NCBI GenBank assembly: GCA_902780235.1
Contig: CACZEL010000011.1
Coordinates: forward strand, 80,356 to 144,355
Source: an uncultured Bacteroidales bacterium
GTDB taxonomy: Bacteria; Bacteroidota; Bacteroidia; Bacteroidales; Paludibacteraceae
Length of the DNA stretch: 64,000 bases
Reading direction: 5' to 3'
The number at the start of each line of letters is the position of its first letter. Within the stretch, counting starts at the first letter, position 1. The position numbers and the translations under genes are program-made. Below the pieces are notes generated by a model that was not told the origin of the DNA, did no database searches, and worked only from the letters and a program-made list of their open reading frames with translations. Shown here piece by piece: positions 42,765 to 52,101 of this stretch.

Positions 42765-45419
42765 ATGGCAATAAAGTTAATTAAAGCATGTAAAGAATTA
42801 AATATCGGTATGGCGACGCTCACCGCTTGGTGTGAGAAGAACGGTCATGCTGTGGAGTCGGACCCGAACGTGCGTATCGACGATGACCTCTATCTGCTCC
42901 TTGCCAAAGAGTTCAACAAGGACATGGCGGAGAAGATAGAAGCGGATCGTCAGGCGGCTGCTCGTCTGGCTCGCGAAGAAGCCGAACGAGCAGAGAAAGC
43001 GGCGGCAGAAGCGGCGAAGAAAGCTGCCGAAGAAGCGCGTCGTAGAGCAGAAGAGGAAGCCAAAGCGGCTGCCGCAGAGAAAGAAGCGGCAGAGAGAGCT
43101 GCTGCCAAAGCGGCGGAAGAAGCACGTCGTAAAGCCGAAGAGGAAGCAAAAGCGGCTGCTCAAGAGGCAGAAAAAGCGCAGCAGGCTCAAGAGGCTGCGA
43201 AAGAAGCATCCAAAGCCAAACCGGAGATCTTCACCTTAGGTAAACCCGAGGTGACGGACGGACCGAAAGTGGTGGGTAAGATCGACTTGGCTTCTATCGA
43301 TACATCTACGCGTCCTGCCAAGAAGACCAAAGAGCAGAAACGCAAAGAGCGTGAGGAACGTCAGGCTGCGCAACAAGCGGCTCAGCAGGCAGCGCAACAG
43401 GCGGCGGCTGAACGTCGCAAACGCGAGCGTATCAAGGGTTCGAAAGTAGATCCGAACGACAAACGTAACCAAGCCGGTAAGAACAAGAGCAAGAAGAACC
43501 AGCCGCGTGAGGCTACGCAAGAGGAGGTAGATCGCGCATTGAAAGAGACGCTCAGCCGTCTGTCTCAGAAGCAGAACAAATCGAACACTTCCAAGTATAA
43601 ACGCGAGCGTCGTGAGCAAGAGCGTGAGAAGCATGAACTCGAGATGATGGAGGCACAGGAGCAGTCCAAAGTGCTGAAACTGACGGAGTTCGTGACGGCG
43701 AATGACCTTGCTGTGATGATGAACGTGCCGGTGAACAAGATCATCGGTACCTGCATGAGTCTCGGCTTGTTCGTGTCGATCAACCAGCGTCTGGATGCCG
43801 AGACGATCAACCTCGTGGCCGAAGAGTTCGGTTTCACGACCGAGTACGTATCGGCGAAAGTGGTTGAAGAGATCAATGCCGATGAGGTGGTCAACGATGA
43901 GGACATCGAGTCCCGTTGCCCGATCATCACCGTCATGGGTCACGTCGATCACGGTAAGACCTCGCTCCTCGACCATATCCGTAACGCGAACGTGATCGCC
44001 GGAGAGGCCGGTGGTATCACCCAGCACATCGGTGCGTATAACGTCAAGCTCAAGAACGGTCAGCATATCACCTTCCTGGATACGCCGGGTCACGCAGCCT
44101 TTACGGCCATGCGCGCACGTGGAGCGAAAGTGACGGATATCGCCATCATCATCATCGCGGCCGATGACGCTGTCATGCCGCAGACCATCGAGGCGATCAA
44201 CCATGCCCAAGCGGCAGGTGTACCGATGGTGTTTGCCATCAACAAGGTCGATAAACCCGGTGCGAACCCGGATAAGATCCGTGAGCAACTGAGTAATATG
44301 AACATCCTCGTCGAAGACTGGGGTGGTAAGTACCAATGCCAGGAGATCTCGGCGAAGAAAGGTACGGGCGTGTATGAGCTGTTGGAGAAAGTGCTGCTTG
44401 AAGCCGAACTGCTTGATCTCAAGGCAAACCCCAAACGTCGTGCCAAAGGTTCGGTCATTGAGTCTTCGCTTGACAAAGGACGCGGATACGTGGCTACGCT
44501 GCTCGTGCAGGACGGAACGCTCCACATGGGCGATATCGTGCTCGCCGGTACGTTCCACGGACGTATCAAAGCGATGTTCAACGAGCGCGGACAGAAGATC
44601 ACGGAGGTGAAGCCCGGTGAGCCTTGTTCGATCCTCGGTTTGAACGGTGCACCGCAGGCCGGTGATGAGTTCAACGTACTGCCGACCGAACAAGAGGCAC
44701 GCGAGATCGCTAACAAACGCGAACAACTCCAACGCGAGCAGTCGATCCGTACGAAGAAACACGTGGGTCTCGAAGAGATCGGTCGTCGTCTGGCTATCGG
44801 TGACTTCAAGGAACTCAATATCATCGTCAAAGCCGATGTGGACGGTTCCGTAGAGGCTATCAAGGACTCCTTGCTAAAGCTCTCGACCGAGAACATTCAA
44901 GTCAATGTCATCCACGGTGCAGTCGGCGCTATCTCAGATAGCGATGTCATGCTTGCTGCGGCTTCGGATGCGATCATCGTCGGCTTCAACGTACGTCCTA
45001 CGGGTTCGGCACGCAAGATGGCAGAGACCGAGGAAGTCGATATCCGTATCTACTCCATCATCTACGACGCCATCAACGAGGTTAAGGCGGCCATGGAAGG
45101 TATGTTGGCTCCCGAAGTCAAAGAGGAGGTTACGGCTACCCTTGAGGTACTCCAGACCTTCCATATCTCCAAGGTCGGTACGATCGCCGGATGTATCGTG
45201 CGCGAAGGTAAGATCAAACGCGGTAACAAGGTACGCGTCATCCGTGACGGTATCGTGATAAAGACCGCGGATCTGGCATCCCTCAAGCATGTCAAGGATG
45301 ATATCAAGGAGGCCGGTGTGAACACTGAGTGCGGTTTGAGTCTCAAGGCGTACGATGACCTCCAAGCCGGTGATATCCTCGAGGCATTCGAAGAGATCGA
45401 GGTGGCAAAAACGCTTTGA
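42765..45419 (+). CDS. infB: Translation initiation factor IF-2
   Basis: 884 residues. N-terminal helical domain, then a long low-complexity Ala/Glu/Lys/Arg/Gln region (about residues 60-260; [20 protein letters not shown] type repeats), then the GTPase: [14 protein letters not shown] (G1), [11 protein letters not shown] (G3), NKVDK (G4), followed by the beta-barrel, IF2 core and C2 fMet-tRNA-binding domains. The long Ala/Glu stretch is species-variable in the family. Downstream partner of nusA. Confidence 0.96.
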   Translation: MAIKLIKACKELNIGMATLTAWCEKNGHAVESDPNVRIDDDLYLLLAKEFNKDMAEKIEADRQAAARLAREEAERAEKAAAEAAKKAAEEARRRAEEEAKAAAAEKEAAERAAAKAAEEARRKAEEEAKAAAQEAEKAQQAQEAAKEASKAKPEIFTLGKPEVTDGPKVVGKIDLASIDTSTRPAKKTKEQKRKEREERQAAQQAAQQAAQQAAAERRKRERIKGSKVDPNDKRNQAGKNKSKKNQPREATQEEVDRALKETLSRLSQKQNKSNTSKYKRERREQEREKHELEMMEAQEQSKVLKLTEFVTANDLAVMMNVPVNKIIGTCMSLGLFVSINQRLDAETINLVAEEFGFTTEYVSAKVVEEINADEVVNDEDIESRCPIITVMGHVDHGKTSLLDHIRNANVIAGEAGGITQHIGAYNVKLKNGQHITFLDTPGHAAFTAMRARGAKVTDIAIIIIAADDAVMPQTIEAINHAQAAGVPMVFAINKVDKPGANPDKIREQLSNMNILVEDWGGKYQCQEISAKKGTGVYELLEKVLLEAELLDLKANPKRRAKGSVIESSLDKGRGYVATLLVQDGTLHMGDIVLAGTFHGRIKAMFNERGQKITEVKPGEPCSILGLNGAPQAGDEFNVLPTEQEAREIANKREQLQREQSIRTKKHVGLEEIGRRLAIGDFKELNIIVKADVDGSVEAIKDSLLKLSTENIQVNVIHGAVGAISDSDVMLAAASDAIIVGFNVRPTGSARKMAETEEVDIRIYSIIYDAINEVKAAMEGMLAPEVKEEVTATLEVLQTFHISKVGTIAGCIVREGKIKRGNKVRVIRDGIVIKTADLASLKHVKDDIKEAGVNTECGLSLKAYDDLQAGDILEAFEEIEVAKTL

Positions 45420-45422
45420 TAG

Positions 45423-45447
45423 TGAATAATGAATAATTAATAATGAA
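45423..45447 (+). repeat. Heptad-like array AATGAAT between infB and lipoprotein gene
   Basis: Copies GAATAAT/GAATAAT/TAATAAT/GAATATC in 7-base register; bridges the short gap after infB and overlaps the possible upstream start of the next gene. Confidence 0.75.
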
Positions 45448-45454
45448 TATCCTG

Positions 45455-46717
45455 ATGAAAAAATTATCATTATTAGTCCTTGCGGCTATCAGTTTGACAA
45501 GCTGCTGGACGTCGATCTTCACGGTAGCACCGACCGTAGAGCCGGTAGCGCCGCCGAAGACCGTTTATACGACTACGGTCACGACGCCGACGCCGAAGAC
45601 TACGACGGTCACTACCGTCACAGTAACGAACTACAACTCCGATCCGTGTTTCTATCTCGACCTCAATGCCGTGGCTGCGGCTTTTGCCGAGAGCCATTCG
45701 GTACGTGAGTTCGAAGAGATCCTCAACTCGAGCCGATACATGATCAATAACTTGGATCTAAACCGCGACGGTTGGATCGACTATCTGCGTGTGATTGAGA
45801 CGAGTAGGGGATACTACCATACTTTGTTGATTCAGGCCTGTCTGGCGCCGAGCGTATTCCAGGATGTAGCAACGTTGATCGCGGAGCGTCGGGCAGACGC
45901 GTTGTATGTAGAGGTAGTGGGCGACCGCTATCTGTACGGCTACAACTATATCGTTCGTCCGGTGTTCATCAAGCGTCCGCCGCTGTATGACAGTTATGGT
46001 CATCCGCGTTATACCGCTTGGGTGTCGCCTTACTACTACGGTTATTTCCCGAGTTACTACACCCAACCAAAGCCGATCTATTTGAACCACTACCAGGCGT
46101 ATGTGAATACGTACATGACCAACCATCATTACTGCCATCACTGCGACTATCCGAACACTGTTTTCTATAGCGGTTATACGGACATGACGCAGCAGCATCG
46201 TCGTAATGACTACGGTGCAGCGCATCCGGATCAGTCGTTTGAGCAACGCGTGACGCGTACTGCTTCGGCTACGAATGGCGTGTCTGTTCGTAATGCAGGT
46301 CAACTGCGTAACTCGGTAGCTAAGTCATCCGAGAGTACGAAGACCACGACCACTACGTCCGGTACGAGCAGTTCTACCAGATCGACAAGTACGTCCGCTT
46401 CGTCCACAAAGACGGCTACGTCTACTACCTCCGGTTCGGCACGTTCGACGAATACGGCGACAACCACGAAGAAAGTGACACCGACCAATCAACCGAACAC
46501 GACAACGGTCAATACACGTGTTAATACAAGCGGAACGACCCGCACTACCGTGAGAACCACGGATAGTACAGGTCGTACCAGCACTTCAACACGTTCGAAG
46601 AGTACTGCGCCGGCTCGTTCTTCGAGTACGCAGACACGCTCGACGGGTTCTTCGACTAGATCCTCTCAAGACACGAAGAGCGAATCCAGCCCTCGTTCGA
46701 GCCAACGCGGACGTTAG
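45455..46717 (+). CDS. Secreted lipoprotein with long Ser/Thr-rich tail
   Basis: 420 residues from ATG 45455 (MKKLSLLVLAAISLTSCWTS), a lipoprotein signal with lipobox LTSC. An ATG at 45443 would add four residues and lies in the repeat. After a Thr-rich linker comes a globular part with a Ca-binding-like LDLNRDGWIDYLRV, then a Tyr/His-rich region (YYYGYFPSYYTQPKP, HHYCHHCDY), then more than 120 residues almost only Ser, Thr, Arg and Lys. Function unknown. The 3' end overlaps the convergent batE-type gene by 62 bases. Confidence 0.75.
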   Translation: MKKLSLLVLAAISLTSCWTSIFTVAPTVEPVAPPKTVYTTTVTTPTPKTTTVTTVTVTNYNSDPCFYLDLNAVAAAFAESHSVREFEEILNSSRYMINNLDLNRDGWIDYLRVIETSRGYYHTLLIQACLAPSVFQDVATLIAERRADALYVEVVGDRYLYGYNYIVRPVFIKRPPLYDSYGHPRYTAWVSPYYYGYFPSYYTQPKPIYLNHYQAYVNTYMTNHHYCHHCDYPNTVFYSGYTDMTQQHRRNDYGAAHPDQSFEQRVTRTASATNGVSVRNAGQLRNSVAKSSESTKTTTTTSGTSSSTRSTSTSASSTKTATSTTSGSARSTNTATTTKKVTPTNQPNTTTVNTRVNTSGTTRTTVRTTDSTGRTSTSTRSKSTAPARSSSTQTRSTGSSTRSSQDTKSESSPRSSQRGR

Positions 46718-47426
46718 ACCACTCACCAAGCGTCTCACGGATGGTCACTTTCGTGCCTTCGTGAACGGTGAAGAGGTCCGTACCGGAACGGTCCGGAGAC
46801 GATTTCGCATTAACGATACCCTGTGTGATGATAGCTTCATTGCGCAGGGTATCTCTTTGATGGAGCGAACCGGCGTTGAGCCCTGCGATAAGGGAGAAGA
46901 GAAGGGCTATCCAAGCGGTATGGAAAGCCGTCTTGCGGATCCATGTCTCACGACCCAAGAGGAAGAGCAGCAGACCAATTAAAGCGAGGATGAACAGACT
47001 GATGGACAGTACCCACCATGTTTGCTCGTTCAGATTATTACGGATCGCGCGTGCCCACGCAGAGAGGAAGAAATCCTGCTCTACAATATTATCCGTGATC
47101 TTACTCTGCGCAAAAGCCAAGTTGTATTGCGCATCTTTGTAGTTGGGCTTCAGACGTAACGCCCGTTCATAATTGAGGATCGCTTGTGCCAACTCACCGC
47201 GTTTGAACTCCGCGTTGCCTAAGTTATAATACAGCACGGCATCCGGCTGCTCGTCAATAAGCGCCTGATACAGCGTCGCCGCTTCCTCATAGCGTCCGTC
47301 GGCATATGCCGCATTCGCTGCATCGAAATCGCTTTGTGCAAGGACAAAGGACAAAGGACAAAGGACAAAGGATATTATAAGAAGAAGTCTTTTGACTTTC
47401 GACTTTTGACTTTCGACTAATTTCAT
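46656..47426 (-). CDS. batE: BatE-type TPR/SH3 protein
   Basis: 256 residues. The signal peptide includes LCPLSFVLAQ, encoded by a heptad array. Two or three TPRs (YADGRYEEAATLYQALIDEQ, YYNLGNAEFKRGELAQAILN, YERALRLKPNYKDAQYNLAF), two membrane spans, and a C-terminal SH3-like domain (VTIRETLGEWSNVRVGSNEG). This order is that of BatE, the last gene of the Bat operon associated with aerotolerance and stress resistance in Bacteroides. Overlaps batD by 4 bases (ATGA). Its end overlaps the convergent lipoprotein gene. Confidence 0.85.
   Translation of the reverse strand: MKLVESQKSKVKRLLLIISFVLCPLSFVLAQSDFDAANAAYADGRYEEAATLYQALIDEQPDAVLYYNLGNAEFKRGELAQAILNYERALRLKPNYKDAQYNLAFAQSKITDNIVEQDFFLSAWARAIRNNLNEQTWWVLSISLFILALIGLLLFLLGRETWIRKTAFHTAWIALLFSLIAGLNAGSLHQRDTLRNEAIITQGIVNAKSSPDRSGTDLFTVHEGTKVTIRETLGEWSNVRVGSNEGWIRSSCLERI
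47342..47369. repeat. Heptad array GGACAAA x4 encoding BatE signal peptide core
   Basis: Four exact GGACAAA copies. The coding strand (TTTGTCC) read across three frames gives the 7-residue cycle FVLCPLS. A second array (47389-47416, CTTTCGA/CTTTTGA x4) encodes the VESQKSKVK N-terminus. Confidence 0.93.
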
Positions 47427-49270
47427 ATCTTTTCGTTTTCGAGGTTATTAATCAAGTTTGTGGTAGCGGTATAGAGATCGTCCATCTCGTGGTCGGTACT
47501 GGGGGCATAACGGGCGAACTCAGCGGTAGAGAGCACATTCATCACGTCTGCGATGAGGGCATCCGATACGCCTTTCTGACGTAAGATAGAAGCGATATTT
47601 TCCTTATTCAGGTCGGCAGTCGGAATACTGAGTCGGTCGCTCAGATAGGTCCAAGCCGCACTCTCGATAGCGGCGTAGAAGGCATTCTTATCATTCGCTT
47701 TTAATGCTGCTGCGGCTGCTTTGAGGCGCTTCTGCGCCACTTTATTCGCACGCTTGTACTTCATGCGAGTCAGATCCGATGCTTCCTTGATCTGCTTACG
47801 CAGCACAACGAGCAAAACGATCGCAATGATCAGCGGAACGACATACCACAACCAAATGAGGTTGTAATGGATGCTTTCGACTTTCGACTTTCGACCTTCG
47901 ACTCTCTTTGTGTCGATATAGCGAATGTCTGAGCCGAGTTGCTTGATATCTTCCTTTTGCGTATAAGAGATAGCTATTGGCTCTTGGCTATTGGCTGTTG
48001 GCTCATTGGCTCCGCGTTTCACGCGAATGGTGTATTCGGGTGTACTCAGCGTCTTGTACGTTTTGCTGTCTATATCGAAATAACTGAAGTTCACCGCCGG
48101 GATCGTATATTCACCGGCACTACGCGGGATCGCGAGGTACTCAATCGATTTCGTACCGCTGACACCGGAGGTAGTGGTCTTGAAGTTATTCGTCACCTTC
48201 GGATCGTAGGGCTCGAAGCCTTCCGGCCAGTCGATAGCAGGGGCCTTGAGCAGTTTCATGTTGCCGGATCCCGAGATATCCAACTTGATCGTCACTGCTT
48301 CGTTGGCTTGCACCTCGGTCTGACTGATGGAGGGCGTAAGAGTGAAATGACCGACACCTCCGCTGAAACCAGCCGGTTTGCCTGCTGGCAGCGGAGAGAC
48401 ATGAATGGTGACCCCGGGTGCGGTAAGCATCTTCGTGACATTGGTGTACGATCCGAAGAAATCATCGAAGATAGAACGGGCGCGTTGTTGCACTTGAACC
48501 CGCAGTACTGCTTCGAAATTCGCCGGGTCGATCTTGATGTCGCCCGAGTGCTGCGGATAGAGGATCGTGCGGTAGAGTACCGCGGTCTGGTAGTTACGGC
48601 CGTTGTAATGCTCCAACTCCGTCTGTATCTCGCCCTGATCGAGGTCTTGCTTCAAGAAGCCCGTGAACTCCGGTAACTTGGTGTTATTGGTCAACTGGGC
48701 TACATCCACGTTCGCGAAATAGAGTTTGTAGGTGATCATCAGCGCCTCCTGCTCGTGAACACGAGTCTTGGACGCTATCGTGCGCACGAAGAGGTTTTCG
48801 GACGAGGCACTTTGGCTATTGGCTCTTTGCTGTTGGCTGTTAGCTGATTGCTGATTGCTGACTGCTGATTGCTGTTGTTGCGGCTGTTCGTCAGCCGGCA
48901 GAACTTGGATCCGTACACCGTTGGATTGTACCTGCTCACCATCCACTTTGACGGTCGCAGGACCGATGGTGAACGTACCTTCTTTGGTCGCCATGAGCAT
49001 GTAAGTGTAGGTCTGCTCGAAAGACGAGGTACGTTTGCCGTTGACGAACGAGGTGCTGCTACTCGTGCTGGAGTAGGGACCCGAGAGCACATCGAAATCG
49101 GTGAACTCCGGTGCACGCAGGTCGCGGCTGCGTTGGTTGACGGTGTAAGATACTTGGAAAGGACGACCTACAATAACCTGCTTCGGCGCCGATGCCTTAA
49201 AAACGACCTCATCGGCATACGCGCCTAACGCGATGCCGATAAAGGTAATAATATATAAGAATTTCCTCAT
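47423..49270 (-). CDS. batD: BatD-type membrane protein
   Basis: 615 residues. Signal peptide MRKFLYIITFIGIALGAYAD, then Ig-like beta domains typical of BatD (ASAPKQVIVGRPFQVSYTVN and later GSGNMKLLKAPAIDWPEGFE), one C-terminal membrane span (LIWLWYVVPLIIAIVLLVVL) and a helical cytoplasmic end. Two linkers are encoded by heptad arrays: QQQQSAVSNQQSANSQQQRA and ANEPTANSQEPIAIS. It is thought to form a membrane complex with BatA and BatB. Full-length for the family. Confidence 0.88.
   Translation of the reverse strand: MRKFLYIITFIGIALGAYADEVVFKASAPKQVIVGRPFQVSYTVNQRSRDLRAPEFTDFDVLSGPYSSTSSSTSFVNGKRTSSFEQTYTYMLMATKEGTFTIGPATVKVDGEQVQSNGVRIQVLPADEQPQQQQSAVSNQQSANSQQQRANSQSASSENLFVRTIASKTRVHEQEALMITYKLYFANVDVAQLTNNTKLPEFTGFLKQDLDQGEIQTELEHYNGRNYQTAVLYRTILYPQHSGDIKIDPANFEAVLRVQVQQRARSIFDDFFGSYTNVTKMLTAPGVTIHVSPLPAGKPAGFSGGVGHFTLTPSISQTEVQANEAVTIKLDISGSGNMKLLKAPAIDWPEGFEPYDPKVTNNFKTTTSGVSGTKSIEYLAIPRSAGEYTIPAVNFSYFDIDSKTYKTLSTPEYTIRVKRGANEPTANSQEPIAISYTQKEDIKQLGSDIRYIDTKRVEGRKSKVESIHYNLIWLWYVVPLIIAIVLLVVLRKQIKEASDLTRMKYKRANKVAQKRLKAAAAALKANDKNAFYAAIESAAWTYLSDRLSIPTADLNKENIASILRQKGVSDALIADVMNVLSTAEFARYAPSTDHEMDDLYTATTNLINNLENEKI
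47874..47901. repeat. Heptad array CTTTCGA x4 inside batD
   Basis: CTTTCGA, CTTTCGA, CTTTCGA, CCTTCGA in strict register, just before the membrane span; encodes RVEGRKSKVES. Same family as 47389-47416 in batE. Confidence 0.9.
47972..48012. repeat. Heptad array GGCTATT in batD linker
   Basis: AGCTATT, GGCTCTT, GGCTATT, GGCTGTT, GGCTCATT, GGCTCC. The reverse complement is the AGCCAAY family. Confidence 0.9.
48814..48876. repeat. Nine-copy heptad array in batD
   Basis: GGCTATT, GGCTCTT, TGCTGTT, GGCTGTT, AGCTGAT, TGCTGAT, TGCTGAC, TGCTGAT, TGCTGTT, all in 7-base register (48814-48876). Encodes the Gln/Asn/Ser-rich linker after the first Ig-like domain. Longest heptad array in the window. Confidence 0.92.
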
Positions 49271-49329
49271 AAATGATTAAATTTCTCAATAAATGACCAA
49301 ATGGTAAATGATCAAATGACCAAATGGCT
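49271..49329. repeat. Degenerate AAATGAN repeats between batD and batC
   Basis: The whole 59-base gap consists of imperfect 7-8 base copies such as AAATGAT, AAATTTC, AAATGAC, AAATGGT, AAATGATC. Confidence 0.75.
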
Positions 49330-50028
49330 TTACCATTCTTTTTCTACGCGACGTTTCTTACCCTGCTGCCGTTGCATCTTCTCTTGGGTATCCTGCTCGT
49401 CTTGCTCGAGCGCCTGCAAGATCTGCTCGGCCGTCTCTTTGTCCATCTGGTCTTCGTGCTGTTGCTGCTGTTCCTGCTGCTGTTCTTGTTGATCTTGTTG
49501 CTGCTCTTGCTGTTGCTGCTGTTGTTGTTCCTGCTGCTGTTGTTGGTCTTGGTTCTGTTGCTGCTGTTGGTTTTGTTGTTGCTGTTGTTGCTGTTGCAGC
49601 ATCTCCATCGACTTGACTAAGTTATACCGCGTGTCGTTATCTTTGGGATTCGCGCGCAGGGACTCCATATAGGCTTGCACGGCTTTGTCGTACTGCTGTT
49701 GGGCGTAAGCGCAGTTGCCGATGTTATGCATCGACTTGGCGTACCGCTGCTTGTCTTCTTTCTTGTCTAACATCTTCGCTGCCGTCTCAAACTCAGCTTG
49801 CGCATCAGCGTATTTGTCTTGCTTGAACAAGGCGTCGCCTAAGTTATAATGCGCTTCGTAACTGTCCTTATTAGTCTCAAGGGCGCGACGGTAGTCCACC
49901 TCGGCTTCGGTGAAGTTCTGACTCTTGTATTCACGGTTTCCCTTACGCACATCGCCTGCCTCTTTTTGGGCAAGGACAAAGGACAAAGGACAAAGGACAA
50001 TTGACAAAAATACTATTAAACGTTTCAT
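49330..50028 (-). CDS. batC: BatC-type TPR protein with polyglutamine tract
   Basis: 232 residues. The signal peptide MKRLIVFLSIVLCPLSFVLA is encoded in part by a heptad array (49974-50008), sharing LCPLSFVLAQ with batE. Three TPRs follow (EAEVDYRRALETNKDSYEAH, YNLGDALFKQDKYADAQAEF, CAYAQQQYDKAVQAYMESLR), then more than 60 residues of mostly Gln (runs of eight or so Q with N, D and E) and a charged end (GKKRRVEKEW). BatC TPR proteins scaffold the Bat complex in the periplasm. The Q-tract is the least conserved part of the family. Overlaps batB by 4 bases. Confidence 0.85.
   Translation of the reverse strand: MKRLIVFLSIVLCPLSFVLAQKEAGDVRKGNREYKSQNFTEAEVDYRRALETNKDSYEAHYNLGDALFKQDKYADAQAEFETAAKMLDKKEDKQRYAKSMHNIGNCAYAQQQYDKAVQAYMESLRANPKDNDTRYNLVKSMEMLQQQQQQQQNQQQQQNQDQQQQQEQQQQQQQEQQQDQQEQQQEQQQQHEDQMDKETAEQILQALEQDEQDTQEKMQRQQGKKRRVEKEW
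49974..50008. repeat. Heptad array GGACAAA x5 encoding BatC signal peptide
   Basis: GGACAAA x3, GGACAAT, TGACAAA in strict register. Encodes SIVLCPLSFVLA on the minus strand. Confidence 0.93.
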
Positions 50029-51056
50029 TGCTTTTCCTCCCCAAATATATCTAATCGAGTTAGTGCTTTGTTCTTTCTATTGAAGATAAAGAAATCGATG
50101 ACGAGCAGCAGGAGGGCGATGAGGGCAAAACTCTGGAATTGCTCGTTGTAGTCCGTGAAGACCTGGGTCTCGATCTCTTGCGTGGCGAGTTTGTCAAGCT
50201 CTTTCTGGATGGCTTTGGTGGCTGTGTTGGTGTTGTCGCAACGCACATAGATTCCGCCGCCGGCCTGCGCGATCTCACGACACATGTCTTCGTTCAGTTT
50301 GGAAACGACCACATTGCCTTGACGGTCTTTGATGAAGTTGTTCGTTCCGGGCATCGGGATGGGTGAACCTTCGGGTTTACCGATACCGACCACGAGGATC
50401 TGTATGCCTTCTTCCTTGGCGCGCTTGGCTACGGCTACGGCATCGTCTTCGTGGTTCTCACCGTCGGTGATGAGGATGATCGCACGGCTCGCGTCGCTCT
50501 TCTGTCCGAAACAACGGATCGAGGTATTCAAGGCTGCACCGATCGCAGTTCCTTGCGTCTTGATGAGGTTCGGTTGGATCGAATTGAGGAACATCTTCGC
50601 CGACACGTAGTCGCAGGTGATCGGCAGTTGAACGAATGCGTCACCGGCAAAGACGACGAGGCCCACTTTATCGTTCACCATGTTATCCATCAGTTTGGAC
50701 AGCATCTGTTTGGCGCGGTCCAGACGGTTCGGCGCTACATCTTCGGCGAGCATGGAGTTGGAGATATCGAGTGCTACGATCGCTTCGATACCTTGCCGTT
50801 TCTCCGTGCGCTCGGATTGACCGAACTGCGGACGGGCTACTGCTACAATAAGCAGCGCCAAGGCTACCATCACGATGCTGAATTTAACGGTAGGACGAAT
50901 CCTACTGGCGTTCGGCATCAGTTGTTCCATCAACTCTGCGTCACCAAACGCCTCTAACTGACGGCGTTTGTGGCGGGTGTATGCCCAATAGGCTGCGGCA
51001 AAAACCGGTATCGTCGCCAGCAGCCAGAGCATCTCTATATGTGCGAATCTAAACAT
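50025..51056 (-). CDS. batB: BatB: VWA-domain membrane protein
   Basis: 343 residues. Two N-terminal spans (MLWLLATIPVFAAAYWAYTR and IVMVALALLIVAVARPQFGQ), a von Willebrand A domain with MIDAS motif VALDISNSMLAEDVAPNRL and ILITDGENHEDDAV, and a C-terminal span (FALIALLLLVIDFFIF). The VWA domain should face the periplasm. Together with BatA it forms the conserved VWA pair of the Bat operon. Separated from batA by a 45-base gap containing an 8-base array. Confidence 0.92.
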   Translation of the reverse strand: MFRFAHIEMLWLLATIPVFAAAYWAYTRHKRRQLEAFGDAELMEQLMPNASRIRPTVKFSIVMVALALLIVAVARPQFGQSERTEKRQGIEAIVALDISNSMLAEDVAPNRLDRAKQMLSKLMDNMVNDKVGLVVFAGDAFVQLPITCDYVSAKMFLNSIQPNLIKTQGTAIGAALNTSIRCFGQKSDASRAIILITDGENHEDDAVAVAKRAKEEGIQILVVGIGKPEGSPIPMPGTNNFIKDRQGNVVVSKLNEDMCREIAQAGGGIYVRCDNTNTATKAIQKELDKLATQEIETQVFTDYNEQFQSFALIALLLLVIDFFIFNRKNKALTRLDIFGEEKQ

Positions 51057-51070
51057 AATATCTATCGATG

Positions 51071-51102
51071 TCTCGAAATCTCGAAATCTCGAGATCTCGA
51101 AT
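51071..51102. repeat. 8-base tandem array between batA and batB
   Basis: TCTCGAAA, TCTCGAAA, TCTCGAGA, TCTCGAAT in strict 8-base register; ends on the batA stop codon. Confidence 0.92.
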
Positions 51103-52088
51103 TAATTACTAATCGTTCTCAAAACAAAATATCGAATGATCACTTCGAGTAACAGGCAGATGAGAGCCGCGTAGAGGAAGGGCAAAAAGTTCTCCGTGTG
51201 CTTGCTGTACTCACGAACGCGCAGTTTGGTTTTCTCCAGTTGGTCGATCTGCTCGTAGATCCGCTTGAGACTACCGTTGTCCGTGGCACGGAAATACTGT
51301 CCGCCGGTGATATCGGCGATGTTACGCAGGGTACCCTCGTCGAACTCGGAGTCCATCGTGACGTACTGCATGCCTACCGGTGTCTTCACCGGCACGCGGG
51401 TCTGACCGTAACTGCCTACGCCTACCGTATAGACGCGGATGCCGAAGGTCTTGGCGATCTCGGCAGCGGTCTGCGGATCGATGTCACCGCGGTTGTTGCT
51501 TCCGTCGGTCAACAAGATGACTACTTTACTCTTCGTCTGACTGTCTTTCATGCGGTTCACCGCGTTCGCCAGACCCAAACCGATGGCCGTGCCGTCTTCG
51601 ATCATACCGTACTCTACGGACTTGAAGAGGTTGACGAGCACCGCGTGGTCGGTGGTCAACGGACACTGCGTGAAACTCTCACCGGCGAAGACGACCAGAC
51701 CGATCTGGTCGTTGGGTCGCGCGATGACGAAGTCGGACGCTACCTGTTTGGCTGCCTCCAGACGGTTCGGCTTCAGGTCTTCGGCAAGCATCGTTCCCGA
51801 TATATCCAGCGCCATCATGATGTCGATACCTTCGGTCGATTCGGACGACCAACGGTTGGTTAATTGCGGTCGGGCAAGCGCCACACTCAGCAAGGTGATC
51901 ACTGCTACGCGCAGCGCAAACGGCACGTGAAGCAGCCAGATACGCCAACTCTTCGGTTGGGCAGCCAAGGTCGTCGTGTCGGAGATCTGCACGCTCGCGT
52001 CACTCTTCCACAACTCGTACGCGTACCAGCCGATAATTGGTATCAGCAGGAGCAGCAAAAATAAATATCCCGGATTAGCAAATGTCAT
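51102..52088 (-). CDS. batA: BatA: VWA-domain membrane protein
   Basis: 328 residues. N-terminal span (FLLLLLIPIIGWYAYELW), second span (LRVAVITLLSVALARPQLTN), VWA MIDAS MMALDISGTMLAEDLKPNRL and VVILLTDGSNNRGDID, and a C-terminal span (FLPFLYAALICLLLEVII). A close relative of BatB; the typical BatA length. Thirteen bases after the upstream unknown gene. Confidence 0.92.
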   Translation of the reverse strand: MTFANPGYLFLLLLLIPIIGWYAYELWKSDASVQISDTTTLAAQPKSWRIWLLHVPFALRVAVITLLSVALARPQLTNRWSSESTEGIDIMMALDISGTMLAEDLKPNRLEAAKQVASDFVIARPNDQIGLVVFAGESFTQCPLTTDHAVLVNLFKSVEYGMIEDGTAIGLGLANAVNRMKDSQTKSKVVILLTDGSNNRGDIDPQTAAEIAKTFGIRVYTVGVGSYGQTRVPVKTPVGMQYVTMDSEFDEGTLRNIADITGGQYFRATDNGSLKRIYEQIDQLEKTKLRVREYSKHTENFLPFLYAALICLLLEVIIRYFVLRTISN

Positions 52089-52101
52089 AACATTTTCTCA
52101 T

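Noticed and set aside
43236-44762. 508-codon open frame antisense to infB
   Set aside because: Shadow of the GC-skewed codon pattern of infB; composition (many His, Arg, Leu) and lack of motifs are unlike a protein.
48814-48876. Nine-copy array as CRISPR
   Set aside because: 7-base units without spacers inside a coding gene; no cas genes nearby.
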